Shown piece after piece: positions 26,466-35,289 of a stretch of DNA of 64,000 bases (the first letter of the stretch is position 1; each line of letters begins with the position of its first letter). The stretch comes from Streptomyces sp. CC228A. GTDB taxonomy: Bacteria > Actinomycetota > Actinomycetes > Streptomycetales > Streptomycetaceae. The stretch is from positions 141,527 through 205,526 of the forward strand of contig NZ_JAJPUI010000012.1 of the NCBI RefSeq assembly GCF_021390935.1, in the 5' to 3' direction. The position numbers were made by a program, and so were the translations under genes. The notes under the pieces are model-generated. The model was not told where the DNA came from, searched no databases, and saw only the letters and a program-made list of their open reading frames with translations.

Positions 26466-28271
26466 GTGGACGCGCACAGCCGTGGACGGGCGGAGGACAT
26501 CGACCCCGCCGACCAGTGGGTGCTGAACCCGCAGACCGGTAACTACGAACTGCGACTGGACCCTTCCTCTGCGCAGCCCACCCCGTCCGTGCAGGCGCAC
26601 CCCTCAGGGGCCGCCCCTCGCGGCGGCTCCGCCCACCCCCCCGCGCAGCGGACCGCCTCCGACGCGCCCGACGCAGCCGACCGGTCGGCTGCGTCCGGCC
26701 GCAGGGCCGCCGAGGTCCCCGGCCAGCGCAGGCGCCGCGCCGCCGAACCCGCCGCGGGCGAGGGCGGCCGCAGGGCCGCAGGGCAGGGGCCCGCCAGCAG
26801 GCGCAGGCCCAAGCAGAAGAAGTCCCGCGGCAGGAAGGCCCTCATGTGGACGGGCGGGGTCACCGCCTTCGTCCTGGTCGGCACCGCGGCCGGCTACTAC
26901 TACGTGAAGGGCCGCCTCGACGACAACATCACGACGTACGACGTCGGCAACGCGGGCGGCAGCAGCGGCTTCAAGAAGGACCAGGCCATCAACATCCTGG
27001 TCATCGGCACCGACAAGCGGACCGGCTCGGGCAACACCGGCTACGGCGACAGGAACAGCCCCGGCCACGCCGACACCACGATCCTGCTGCATGTCTCCAA
27101 GGACCGGACGAACGCGACCGCGCTGTCCATCCCGCGCGACCTGAAGACCCAGATCCCGGACTGCACGGTGGACACCGGCGAGGGGAAGCGGGTCATCCCC
27201 GGGCAGGTGTCGGCCCGCTTCAACGAGAGCCTCGGGCAGGCGGAGCGCGGCCCCGACTGCACCATGGCCACGGTCAGGAAGCTGACCGGCGTCCCGATCG
27301 ACCACTTCATGATGGTCGACTTCAACGCCGTGAAGACGCTCTCCACCGCCGTCGGCGGGGTCGAGGTGTGCGTGGAGAAGGACGTCGACGACAAGAAGTC
27401 CGGGCTGAAGCTGCCCGCGGGCACGAGCGTCATCGAGGGCGAGCAGGCCCTGGCGTTCGTCCGCACCCGGCAGGCGTTCGGGCTGAAGAGCGACCTGTCC
27501 CGCATCCAGACGCAGCAGCAGTTCATGGGCGCGATGATCCGCAAGATGAAGTCGGGGGACACCCTGACCGACCCGGGCAAGCTCTGGGACCTCGCGAACG
27601 CCGCCACGCAGGCCCTCACGGTGGACACCGGCATAGGGAGCGTCGACCGGCTCACCGAACTGGCCCAGGAACTCGCCAAGGTCGATCCCGAGAACATCAG
27701 CTTCGTGACGCTGCCGGTCGTCGACAATCCGAACGAGACGGTCAAGGCGACCGTCGTCCTCGACGAGGCCCGGGCCCCGCAGCTCCTGTCCATGCTCCGC
27801 AACGACATCTCGCTCACCGAGGTGAAGAAGAAGGAGCAGGACGCCAAGAACGCCCAGGCCAAGGCGCAGAACGCGCTCCTCGAAGGACCGCGTGCCGAGG
27901 CCGGCCGGGTCCGCGTCGACGTGTACAACGGCAGCGGAGTGCGCGGCGGCGCCCAGTCGACCATCAGCTGGCTGCAGAACGAGCAGGGCGTCCGGCTGTC
28001 GACGAACAAGGCCAACGCGCCGGCGGACATCCCGAAGACGACGCTGGAGTTCGCGCCGAACCAGATCGAGCAGGCCCGGAAACTGGCCGACCTGATGGGG
28101 CTTCCCGCGTCGGCGCTCAAACAGGGGACCGCGGAAGCCGGGGAGCGGGAGCCGATGGTGCTCACCCTCGGCCAGGACTTCACCGCCGCGGGCGTCCCGA
28201 TCACCGGTCCGGCGAAGGCGCCGGAGGGTGTGCAGAAGGTAGAGGCGGACAAGCAGGTGTGCGCCAAGTGA
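26466..28271 (+). CDS. LCP family transferase 2 with C-terminal LytR_C domain
   Basis: 601 residues. A long Arg/Ala/Pro-rich cytoplasmic N-terminus (about 1-115), a membrane helix (about 120-142, GGVTAFVLVGTAAGYYYV), then the LCP domain (INILVIGTDKRTGSGN, ATALSIPRDLKTQIP, EGEQALAFVRTRQAFG) and near residues 475-560 a LytR_C domain (VRVDVYNGSGVRGGAQ). Role as for other LCP proteins: attaching wall polymers outside the membrane. GTG 26466 has GGAGGA about 11 bases upstream. Followed 33 bp later by LCP 3, probably the same transcript. Confidence 0.9.
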   Translation: MDAHSRGRAEDIDPADQWVLNPQTGNYELRLDPSSAQPTPSVQAHPSGAAPRGGSAHPPAQRTASDAPDAADRSAASGRRAAEVPGQRRRRAAEPAAGEGGRRAAGQGPASRRRPKQKKSRGRKALMWTGGVTAFVLVGTAAGYYYVKGRLDDNITTYDVGNAGGSSGFKKDQAINILVIGTDKRTGSGNTGYGDRNSPGHADTTILLHVSKDRTNATALSIPRDLKTQIPDCTVDTGEGKRVIPGQVSARFNESLGQAERGPDCTMATVRKLTGVPIDHFMMVDFNAVKTLSTAVGGVEVCVEKDVDDKKSGLKLPAGTSVIEGEQALAFVRTRQAFGLKSDLSRIQTQQQFMGAMIRKMKSGDTLTDPGKLWDLANAATQALTVDTGIGSVDRLTELAQELAKVDPENISFVTLPVVDNPNETVKATVVLDEARAPQLLSMLRNDISLTEVKKKEQDAKNAQAKAQNALLEGPRAEAGRVRVDVYNGSGVRGGAQSTISWLQNEQGVRLSTNKANAPADIPKTTLEFAPNQIEQARKLADLMGLPASALKQGTAEAGEREPMVLTLGQDFTAAGVPITGPAKAPEGVQKVEADKQVCAK

Positions 28272-28304
28272 CGTGCGCCGCCTGCCCATACAGGGGAGAC
28301 GCGG

Positions 28305-30089
28305 GTGGGACACAGCAGCGTGCGTGGGGAGGGAACGCGGGGAGGCGTTCCGCACGCCCGTGAGGTCCGGGAGCCGGACTGGGACGACGGATCCGGAGGG
28401 ACCGGCACAGGGGTTGCCGACCGCCCGGACGGCCGCGACGGCACGGGTACGGACACGGGTACGGGTACGGGTACGGACGGCGGCAGCGGTGACTCCGGCG
28501 GCCGCGGCCGGCGCAGGAGGAGCGCGGGCGGTGCGGCGGGCCGGGCGCGGGGCCGCCGCAGGGCGAAGAGCCGCAAGCGGAAGGTGCTCCGCTGGACCGC
28601 CTCGGTGCTGTCGCTGCTGATACTCGGCACGGCGGCGGCCGGCTACCTCTACATCGAGCACCTCAACGGCAACATCCGCAGCGGCAACCGGGCCGGCGGC
28701 GACAGCGGCGTGAAGAAGGCCGCACCGAACGCGCTCGGCGACACCCCGCTCAACATCCTGCTGATCGGCTCCGACAGCCGCAGCGACCCGAAGAACGTGG
28801 CGCTCGGCGGCGGCAAGGACCTCCGGGACCAGCAGCCCCTCGCCGACGTGCAGAAGCTGCTGCACGTCTCGGCGGACCGAAAGCACGCCGCGATCGTCTC
28901 CATCCCGCGTGACACGATCGTGCGCATCCCGGAGTGCGTCGGCGACGACGGCACGACCTACGCGCCCGTCGCCGACCGGCCCATCAACGAGACGCTCGGG
29001 CGCGGCGGCCCCGGCTGCACCCTCACCACCTGGGAGACCATCACCGGGGTCTACATCGACTACTGGATGATGGTGGACTTCGCCGGGGTCGTGGCGATGG
29101 CCGACGAGGTCGGCGGCGTCCCGGTGTGCGTCAAGACCGGCGTGTGGGACCGGCCGACCCGCCAGGTGAAGGGCGGCTCGGGGCTGAAGCTGCCCGCGGG
29201 CACCCACGAGGTCAAGGGCGAGCAGGCGCTCCAGTGGCTGCGCACCCGGCACGCGTTCCGCAACGACCAGGGCCGGGCCAAGGCGCAGGCCATGTACATG
29301 AACGGCATGATCGAGAAGCTCCAGGGCCAGGACGCCTGGACGGACACCGGGCGGCTCATGGGGCTGGCCGAGACCGCCACCAAGGCGCTCCAGGTGTCCG
29401 AGGAGATCGACTCGGTGCAGAGCCTGTTCGACCTGGCGATGCAGCTGCGGGACGTCAAGCTGGACCGCCTCACCACGGTGACCGTGCCGACGACCGAGTG
29501 GAGCGGGAACCGGAACAAGCTCGTCATGGTCGAGCGGGCCGACAAGATCTGGTCGATGCTCCGCGACGACGTCGCCTTCGACAAGAACGGCGACCCCGCG
29601 GGGACCAAGCCGACCGCGTCCGCCTCGGCGCCCGCGAAGCCGAAGGGACCGGACGCGCAGGCACCGGGCGCGCTCCCCGTCACCGTGGTCAACGGCACCG
29701 GCGGCAACCAGGAACCCGCCGTCCCCGGCCGGGCCACCGCCCTGGCGGAGGTGCTGCGGGGCAAGGGCTTCACGCAGGCGGCGGCTTCCCGCGGCGCCGA
29801 GCCGCGCAAGGACACCGTGGTGCAGTACCCGAAGGCGGAAGGCGACCAGGGCCGCGCCGATGCCCTGTCGGTGGCCAAGGCGCTCGGCCTGCCGGGTTCC
29901 GCGGTCCGGGCGGACGCCGGGGCCGAGGGCCTGACGCTGGTGGTCGGAGCGGACTGGCGCGAAGGCACCGCGTACGAGAAGCCCAAGGCGGAGGCCGGCG
30001 ACCTGCCGGACGGCTCGGACGTCCTGCGGGGCGACCAGAAGGACTGCATGGACGTCTACGAGGTGTACCGCTGGGACGGCGGGAGCTGA
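28305..30089 (+). CDS. LCP family transferase 3 with C-terminal LytR_C domain
   Basis: 594 residues. A basic cytoplasmic N-terminus with Gly/Thr repeats, a membrane helix (about residues 97-117, ASVLSLLILGTAAAGYLYI), an LCP domain (LNILLIGSDSRSDPK, AAIVSIPRDTIVRIPE, KGEQALQWLRTRHAFR) and LytR_C (LPVTVVNGTGGNQEPAVPG). Starts with GTG 28305, preceded by GGGGAGA. Closely follows LCP 2. A strong hairpin follows the stop. Confidence 0.9.
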   Translation: MGHSSVRGEGTRGGVPHAREVREPDWDDGSGGTGTGVADRPDGRDGTGTDTGTGTGTDGGSGDSGGRGRRRRSAGGAAGRARGRRRAKSRKRKVLRWTASVLSLLILGTAAAGYLYIEHLNGNIRSGNRAGGDSGVKKAAPNALGDTPLNILLIGSDSRSDPKNVALGGGKDLRDQQPLADVQKLLHVSADRKHAAIVSIPRDTIVRIPECVGDDGTTYAPVADRPINETLGRGGPGCTLTTWETITGVYIDYWMMVDFAGVVAMADEVGGVPVCVKTGVWDRPTRQVKGGSGLKLPAGTHEVKGEQALQWLRTRHAFRNDQGRAKAQAMYMNGMIEKLQGQDAWTDTGRLMGLAETATKALQVSEEIDSVQSLFDLAMQLRDVKLDRLTTVTVPTTEWSGNRNKLVMVERADKIWSMLRDDVAFDKNGDPAGTKPTASASAPAKPKGPDAQAPGALPVTVVNGTGGNQEPAVPGRATALAEVLRGKGFTQAAASRGAEPRKDTVVQYPKAEGDQGRADALSVAKALGLPGSAVRADAGAEGLTLVVGADWREGTAYEKPKAEAGDLPDGSDVLRGDQKDCMDVYEVYRWDGGS

Positions 30090-30097
30090 CCCGGGCC

Positions 30098-30153
30098 CGA
30101 CACGACGAGGGGCCCGCCGCGGGTGTCCGTGCGGCGGGCCCCTCGTCGTGTCG
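30098..30153. terminator. bidirectional terminator hairpin
   Basis: Perfect 23-bp stem (30098-30120 with 30131-30153) and a 10-base loop, lying between the convergent LCP 3 and GT2 genes. No long U tract, as is usual in Streptomyces. Confidence 0.9.
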
Positions 30154-30168
30154 CGTCGGTGCGCGGTG

Positions 30169-31182
30169 TCAGCCCTCGGCCGGCACGACCGCCGGGCGGC
30201 GGCTGGCGATGACCTTGCGGGCCAGCGCGCGGGGGCTGGTCAGGAAGCCGAAGCCCCAGGACATGTGCATGGTGGCGAGCGCGACGGGGATCTGCACCCG
30301 GGCCTTCCACGGCAGGCCCCTGCCCGCCGGGACGGACCCGAGGAGGATCGCCGCGAGGTAGCCGCCCGGGACGGCGAAGCCCAGCGGGGTGAGGGCCGCG
30401 CCGACGACGAGGCCGGCGGCGATGGCACACAGCGCCACCGGCGGGGCCAGGTAGCGCAGGTTGATGGAGCCCTGGTGGTACCGCGCCACGACGTGGCGCC
30501 AGCGGCCGTAGTCCTTGTACTGCTTGGCGAGCGCGCGGACCGTGGGGCGCGGCCGGTACTGGACGCGCAGCTCCGGGGAGAACCAGATGAGCCCGCCGGC
30601 CTCGCGGATGCGGAAGTTCAGCTCCCAGTCCTGGGCGCGGATGAACTCCTCGTTGTAGCCGCCCTGCCGCTCCAGCGCCTCGCGGCGGAACACCCCGAGG
30701 TACACGGTCTCGGCGGGCCCGGCCTCGCCGCCGGTGTGGAACGCGGCGTTGCCCACGCCGATGCGGGAGGTCATGGCGGCGGCGACGGCCTGCTCCCAGG
30801 CGTTCTCGCCCTCGGCGTGCATGATGCCGCCGACGTTGTGCGCGCCGGTCTCCTCCAGGAGGCGCACGGCGGTGGCGATGTAGTTCGGGGACAGCATGCC
30901 GTGCCCGTCGACGCGCACCACGATCGGGTGGCGGGAGGCCTTGATGGCGGCGTTGAGCGCGGCGGGGGTGCGGCCCGTCGGGTTCGGCACGGTGCGGACG
31001 CGCGGGTCCTCGCGGACCAGTTCGGCGGCGATCTCGTCGGTGCGGTCCGCGGACGGGCCGAGCGCGATCACCACCTCCATCTCGCCGTCGTACTCCTGCG
31101 CCAGGATGTGGCGCACCGCGTCGCGCAGGTACCGCTCCTCGTTGAGGACCGGCATGATCACGGAGACCGGGGGCTGGGGCAT
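30169..31182 (-). CDS. glycosyltransferase family 2, membrane associated
   Basis: 337 residues. A GT-A domain, SVIMPVLNEERYLRDAVRHI, with IVVRVDGHGMLSPNYIATAV carrying the Asp-x-Asp type metal motif and AQDWELNFRIREAGG as the acceptor region. Hydrophobic C-terminal segments (about 245-320) suggest membrane anchoring and polyprenyl-linked acceptors. ATG at 31180-31182. Lies inside the LCP cluster on the opposite strand, so it probably builds a polymer that the LCP enzymes attach; this is inferred from context. Confidence 0.88.
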   Translation of the reverse strand: MPQPPVSVIMPVLNEERYLRDAVRHILAQEYDGEMEVVIALGPSADRTDEIAAELVREDPRVRTVPNPTGRTPAALNAAIKASRHPIVVRVDGHGMLSPNYIATAVRLLEETGAHNVGGIMHAEGENAWEQAVAAAMTSRIGVGNAAFHTGGEAGPAETVYLGVFRREALERQGGYNEEFIRAQDWELNFRIREAGGLIWFSPELRVQYRPRPTVRALAKQYKDYGRWRHVVARYHQGSINLRYLAPPVALCAIAAGLVVGAALTPLGFAVPGGYLAAILLGSVPAGRGLPWKARVQIPVALATMHMSWGFGFLTSPRALARKVIASRRPAVVPAEG

Positions 31183-31310
31183 GGTTCCTCGGGGGTACGG
31201 GGGCCGGGGGCGCCCCGGAAGACTGCAAGGGCGCCCGACACGTTACCGCGAACGGGGGACACCGGTGCGCGCCGCCCGGCCGCTGCGGGCGTCCGCTGAT
31301 CGTATGGGCC

Positions 31311-31316
31311 TACTGT
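31311..31316 (+). promoter_or_regulatory. -10 hexamer upstream of LCP 4
   Basis: TACTGT fits TANNNT and lies in the divergent gap between the GT2 and LCP 4 genes; the start would be near 31323. No convincing -35. Confidence 0.35.
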
Positions 31317-31519
31317 GCGTACGGTCCGGTCCTGCCGCCGCCGTCGCCGCGGCCGGTGCAGCCGCCGCCCCGTCCCCGTGCCCGCTCCCGTGCCCGTCCG
31401 CAGCCGCCCGTTCCCGTCCCGCCGCCGATCCCGGCGCCGGCCGGTCGCCGTCCGCGTCACCGCCGCCGCCGATCCGGCCGCCCGCCCCGTCGCCCGCGCC
31501 GCCCCGCGGAGGTGCCCCC

Positions 31520-33049
31520 GTGCCCACACCGCCCCGCCGCCGCCCCGTACGCCCGGGTCCGCCGCCGCCCGTCCGCCGGGAGGCGGACGCGCCCGCGGTC
31601 CGGCCGCCGGCCGGACGGAGGCCCCGGCGGTGGGCGGCGCGGGCGGCGACCGCCCTGTCGGTGCTGGTGCTCGCGGCGAGCGGCGTCGGGCACGCGGTGA
31701 TGACGAGCCTGGACACGGGCATCGGGCGGGTCGACGCGTTCAAGGACATGAAGAACCGCCCCAAGGACGGCGACGGCACGAACATCCTGCTCGTGGGGAC
31801 CGACGGCCGCGACGACATCTCCGCCGCCGACAAGGCCCGCTACCGGCTGGGCGGGACGCCCTGCCGCTGCACGGACACCATCATCCTGGCGCACATCTCG
31901 CAGGACCGGCGGCGGGCCAGCCTGGTGTCCCTGCCCCGCGACTCGTACGCGGAGCTGCCGGAGCACACGGACGCGACGACGGGCAAGCAGCACGGGCCGC
32001 ACCCGGTGAAGCTGAACGCCGCGTACGCGGAGGGCGGGCCCAACCTGACGGTCCGCACCGTGGAGCGCATGACCGGCGTGAAGATCGACCACTACCTGGA
32101 GGTCGACTTCACGTCCTTCATGCGGACCGTGGACGCGGTCGGCGGGGTGCGCATCTGCTCCGTCCGGCCGATGAAGGACGCGAAGACGGGGCTCGACCTG
32201 CCCGCGGGCACGCACCTGCTGGACGGCGGGCAGGCGCTCCAGTACGTGCGGTCGCGGTACGTGGACGGGACGTCGGACCTGGGGCGGATGCAGCGCCAGC
32301 AGCGGTTCCTCGCCGCGCTGGTCGACCGGGCGTCGAGCGACCCGGCGCTGCTGAACCCGATGCGCTTCCGGCGGGTGGTGGCGGCGATGGCGGGCTCGGT
32401 CAGGGCGGACGAGGGGTTCGGTGCGGCGGAGATGGTGGCGCTGGCGAAGGCGATGCGGGGCTTCAGGACCTCGTCGTCGGAGTTCACGACGGTGCCGGTG
32501 GAGCCGGTCGGGGCGGCGGTGCAGGGCGTCGGCTCGACCGTGCAGTGGGACGCGGAGGGGGCGCGCCGGCTGTTCGACGCGATCCGCGAGGACCGGCCGC
32601 TGGTCACGGCGGAGCCCGCCCCGTCCGGGTCCGCGTCCGCGCCCGGGTCCGGCTCCGAGGCGCGGCGGAAGCTGGTGGACGTGCCGCCGGAGCAGGTGCG
32701 GGTGCAGGTCTACAACGGGACGCAGCTCGACGGCCTGGGCGCCCGGGTGGACGCGGCCCTGCGGGGTACGGGCTTCCGCACCACGCGCACCCCGTACAAC
32801 GCTGAGGTGCGGGACGTGGTGCGCACGGTCGTGGCGTACGACCCGCGGTGGGACCGCTCGGCGAAGACCCTGGCCGCGGCGCTGCCGGACGCGGAGCTGC
32901 GGGAGGTACCGGGCCAGGGCCCGGTGATGCGGGTGACCGCGGGCACGGCGTTCACGGAGGTCCGGCCGGTCCGCGGCGAGACGCAGGTGGTGCAGGCCCC
33001 GAAGGGCGGGTACGCGGCGGTGACCGGCGACGAGGTCACCTGCGCCTGA
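31520..33049 (+). CDS. LCP family transferase 4 with C-terminal LytR_C domain
   Basis: 509 residues. A Pro/Arg-rich cytoplasmic N-terminus, a membrane helix (ATALSVLVLAASGVGHAVM), an LCP domain (TNILLVGTDGRDDISAADK, ASLVSLPRDSYAELPEH, DGGQALQYVRSRYVDG) and LytR_C (VRVQVYNGTQLDGLGARVD). It has a CRC motif (TPCRCTDTIILAHI) before the second LCP block that the other copies lack. Start GTG 31520 with GGAGG about 9 bases upstream; earlier in-frame starts exist. Confidence 0.88.
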   Translation: MPTPPRRRPVRPGPPPPVRREADAPAVRPPAGRRPRRWAARAATALSVLVLAASGVGHAVMTSLDTGIGRVDAFKDMKNRPKDGDGTNILLVGTDGRDDISAADKARYRLGGTPCRCTDTIILAHISQDRRRASLVSLPRDSYAELPEHTDATTGKQHGPHPVKLNAAYAEGGPNLTVRTVERMTGVKIDHYLEVDFTSFMRTVDAVGGVRICSVRPMKDAKTGLDLPAGTHLLDGGQALQYVRSRYVDGTSDLGRMQRQQRFLAALVDRASSDPALLNPMRFRRVVAAMAGSVRADEGFGAAEMVALAKAMRGFRTSSSEFTTVPVEPVGAAVQGVGSTVQWDAEGARRLFDAIREDRPLVTAEPAPSGSASAPGSGSEARRKLVDVPPEQVRVQVYNGTQLDGLGARVDAALRGTGFRTTRTPYNAEVRDVVRTVVAYDPRWDRSAKTLAAALPDAELREVPGQGPVMRVTAGTAFTEVRPVRGETQVVQAPKGGYAAVTGDEVTCA

Positions 33050-33106
33050 ACCGGGGCCGGCGGGCCCTCCAGGGGAGTGCGCCCGGCCGGGCCGGGCCCT
33101 GCGGCG

Positions 33107-33640
33107 TCAGTCGTCGAGGCCCTCGGCCGCGCGCTTCTCGCGGAGCTCCTTGATCGCTCGCCGGCGGGCGAGGCGGTGTGTCCGGCGAATCTGCGCTTCC
33201 TGGTACCGGCGCTTGTCGCGCTCCGTCTCGGGAATCACCGGGGGTACCGGACGCGGCTTGCCGTCCGCGTCGACGGCGGCGAAGACCAGGTACGCCGAGC
33301 CGACCTGGGTGGCCGGGGTCGACTCGTTCCAGCGTTCGGCCAGCACCCGCACGCCGACCTCCATGGAGGACCGGCCCGTCCAGTTGACCTGCGCTTTGAC
33401 GTGGACGAGGTCACCGACCCTGACCGGCTCCAGGAAGACCATCTCGTCCATGGACGCGGTCACCGCGGGGCCGCCGGAGTGGCGGCCGGCGACGGCGCCC
33501 GCCGCGTCGTCCACGAGCTTCATGATCACGCCGCCGTGCACCGTGCCCAGGAGGTTGGTGTCGTTGTGGGTCATGATGTGGCTCAGCGTGGTCCGGGACG
33601 CGGAGGTGGGCTTGCCCCGGAGGATGGCCTGATCTGTCAT
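33107..33640 (-). CDS. acyl-CoA thioesterase, hotdog fold
   Basis: 177 residues. The hotdog acyl-CoA thioesterase signature is visible: THNDTNLLGTVHGGVIMKLV followed by DDAAGAVAGRHSGG, then VFLEPVRVGDLVHVKAQVNW. It hydrolyses acyl-CoA to free acid and CoA in the cytosol. The C-terminus is basic (RRTHRLARRRAIKELREKR). ATG 33638-33640 with GGAGGG just upstream; the open frame extends 44 codons further without homology. Convergent with LCP 4, divergent from LCP 5. Confidence 0.88.
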   Translation of the reverse strand: MTDQAILRGKPTSASRTTLSHIMTHNDTNLLGTVHGGVIMKLVDDAAGAVAGRHSGGPAVTASMDEMVFLEPVRVGDLVHVKAQVNWTGRSSMEVGVRVLAERWNESTPATQVGSAYLVFAAVDADGKPRPVPPVIPETERDKRRYQEAQIRRTHRLARRRAIKELREKRAAEGLDD

Positions 33641-33770
33641 GCCCTCCACCATATGCCCGGACGTGTGGCGGTCCCGCATCGTGCCTGATTGCCACAGGTT
33701 CGCCACAGGGCGGGTCCGATTCGCCACCCGGCCTGTAAGGGGCGGGGGCGCGAGCGGCACACTGTTCCGC

Positions 33771-35052
33771 ATGAATGACTGGCCTCAGGGATGGTCCGAC
33801 GACCGCGACGCGCGCCTCCGCCGTGGGAACGGGCCCGTCCCGCCCGCTCCGGCCGCGCCGCGGCGGCGGCCGAGCGTGCCGCCGCAGCAGTCGCAGGGCC
33901 ACGACGGCCCGTACGACAGCGGGTACAACACCGGACAGGTGTACGGCATCCCCGCGGCCCGCAGGGCGGGCCCGGGCAGCAGCCGGCGGCGCCGTACGGC
34001 ACCGGGCAGGGGGTTCCGGCGGCCCGGGTCGCGCGGGCGGCCCGGGTGGTCCGGGCGGGGCGCGGCCGGCACCGGACTGGCGCCGGCGCATCAAGATCGG
34101 TTCGATCACCGTGGCCGCGGTGCTGGTGGTGACCACCGTCGCCACGTACTTCTGGGCCGACGGCAGGATGCGCCGCGAGGTGGCCCTGTCCAAGGTCATC
34201 GAGCGCCCCGAGGAAGGCGCCTGCACGACGTACCTGATCGTGGGCTCGGACAGCCGTGAGGGCCTGACCGCCGAGGACCGCAAGCGGCTGCGGACCGGCG
34301 CCGCCGAGGGCAAGCGCACCGACTCCATGATGATCCTCGCGGCCTGCTCCAGCGGGAACACGATGATCTCGCTGCCGCGGGACTCGGACGTCGAGATACC
34401 GACCTTCGTCGGGTCGGAGTCCGGCAAGACGTTCAAGGGCACGGGGCGGCGGGTGAAGCTGAACGCCGCGTACGCCGAGGACGGGCCGGAGCTGCTGGTG
34501 CGGACGGTGGAGCACAACACGGGGCTGCGCATCGACCACTACGCGGAGATCGGTTTCGCCGGTTTCGCGAACATCGTCGACGCGCTCGGCGGGGTCGAGA
34601 TCGACATCGAGAAGGGCTTCAAGGACAAGAAGTCGGGCGCCGACTTCCAGGCGGGGCGGCAGACCCTCGACGGCGAGCAGTCCCTCGCCTTCGTCCGCAC
34701 CCGGTACGCCTTCGCGGAGTCGGACCTGGCCCGCACGAAGAACCAGCAGAAGTTCCTCGCCGCGCTCGCCGGCCAGGCGGCCACGCCGGGCACGGTCCTC
34801 AACCCGTTCCGGCTCTACCCCACGCTGGGGGCGGGCCTGGACACGCTGATCGTGGACGAGGACATGTCGCTGTTCGACCTGGCGGAGATGTTCTTCGCGA
34901 TGAAGGGGGTCAACGGCGGCGACGGTACGTCCATGAACATGCCGATCTCCGGCAGCCGCGGCAGCAACCTCGTCTGGGACAAGGAGAAGGTCCGGCAGCT
35001 GGTGCAGCAGATCCAGAACGACGAGAAGGTCACCGTCACCTCGAACCGGTGA
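33771..35052 (+). CDS. LCP family transferase 5 (frameshifted in the N-terminal linker)
   Basis: Homologues start MNDWPQGWSDDRD, which is ATG 33771 here, and continue to YDSGYNTGQVYG. The membrane helix (GSITVAAVLVVTTVATYF) and the LCP domain (TYLIVGSDSREGL, MISLPRDSDVEIPTFVG, DGEQSLAFVRTRYAFAE) are in another frame, so at least one shift lies in the Gly/Pro/Arg-rich stretch about 33945-34075. The domain itself is intact, so this may be a sequencing error in a GC-rich linker; an ATG at 33775 opens the downstream frame directly but gives an implausible N-terminus. No LytR_C domain. Same transferase role as the other copies. Confidence 0.8.
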
Positions 35053-35097
35053 CCGGTGCCCGGTGCCCGGTGACCGGCCGCCGCGGCCGGGCACCGG
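35053..35097. terminator. terminator hairpin between LCP 5 and ugd
   Basis: CCGGTGCCCGG occurs twice (35053-35063, 35060-35070) and is complemented by CCGGGCACCGG at 35087-35097. Lies between convergent genes. Confidence 0.6.
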
Positions 35098-35289
35098 CGG
35101 CCCTGCCGCCTCTCCCCCGCCGCGGCCCCGCAGCCCGCAGCCCCCGCACGGACCAAGGACGGTCAGGCGCGGGGGCCCATGGACGATGCCCGGGGCGGTC
35201 CGCCGAGGCTTCCGGCCCGCGGGCGGCCCGCGCAGGGTCGGGCCCCGAGGCGGCCTATGGCGCGCCAGGCCTCGGGCGGCCCGCGCAGG

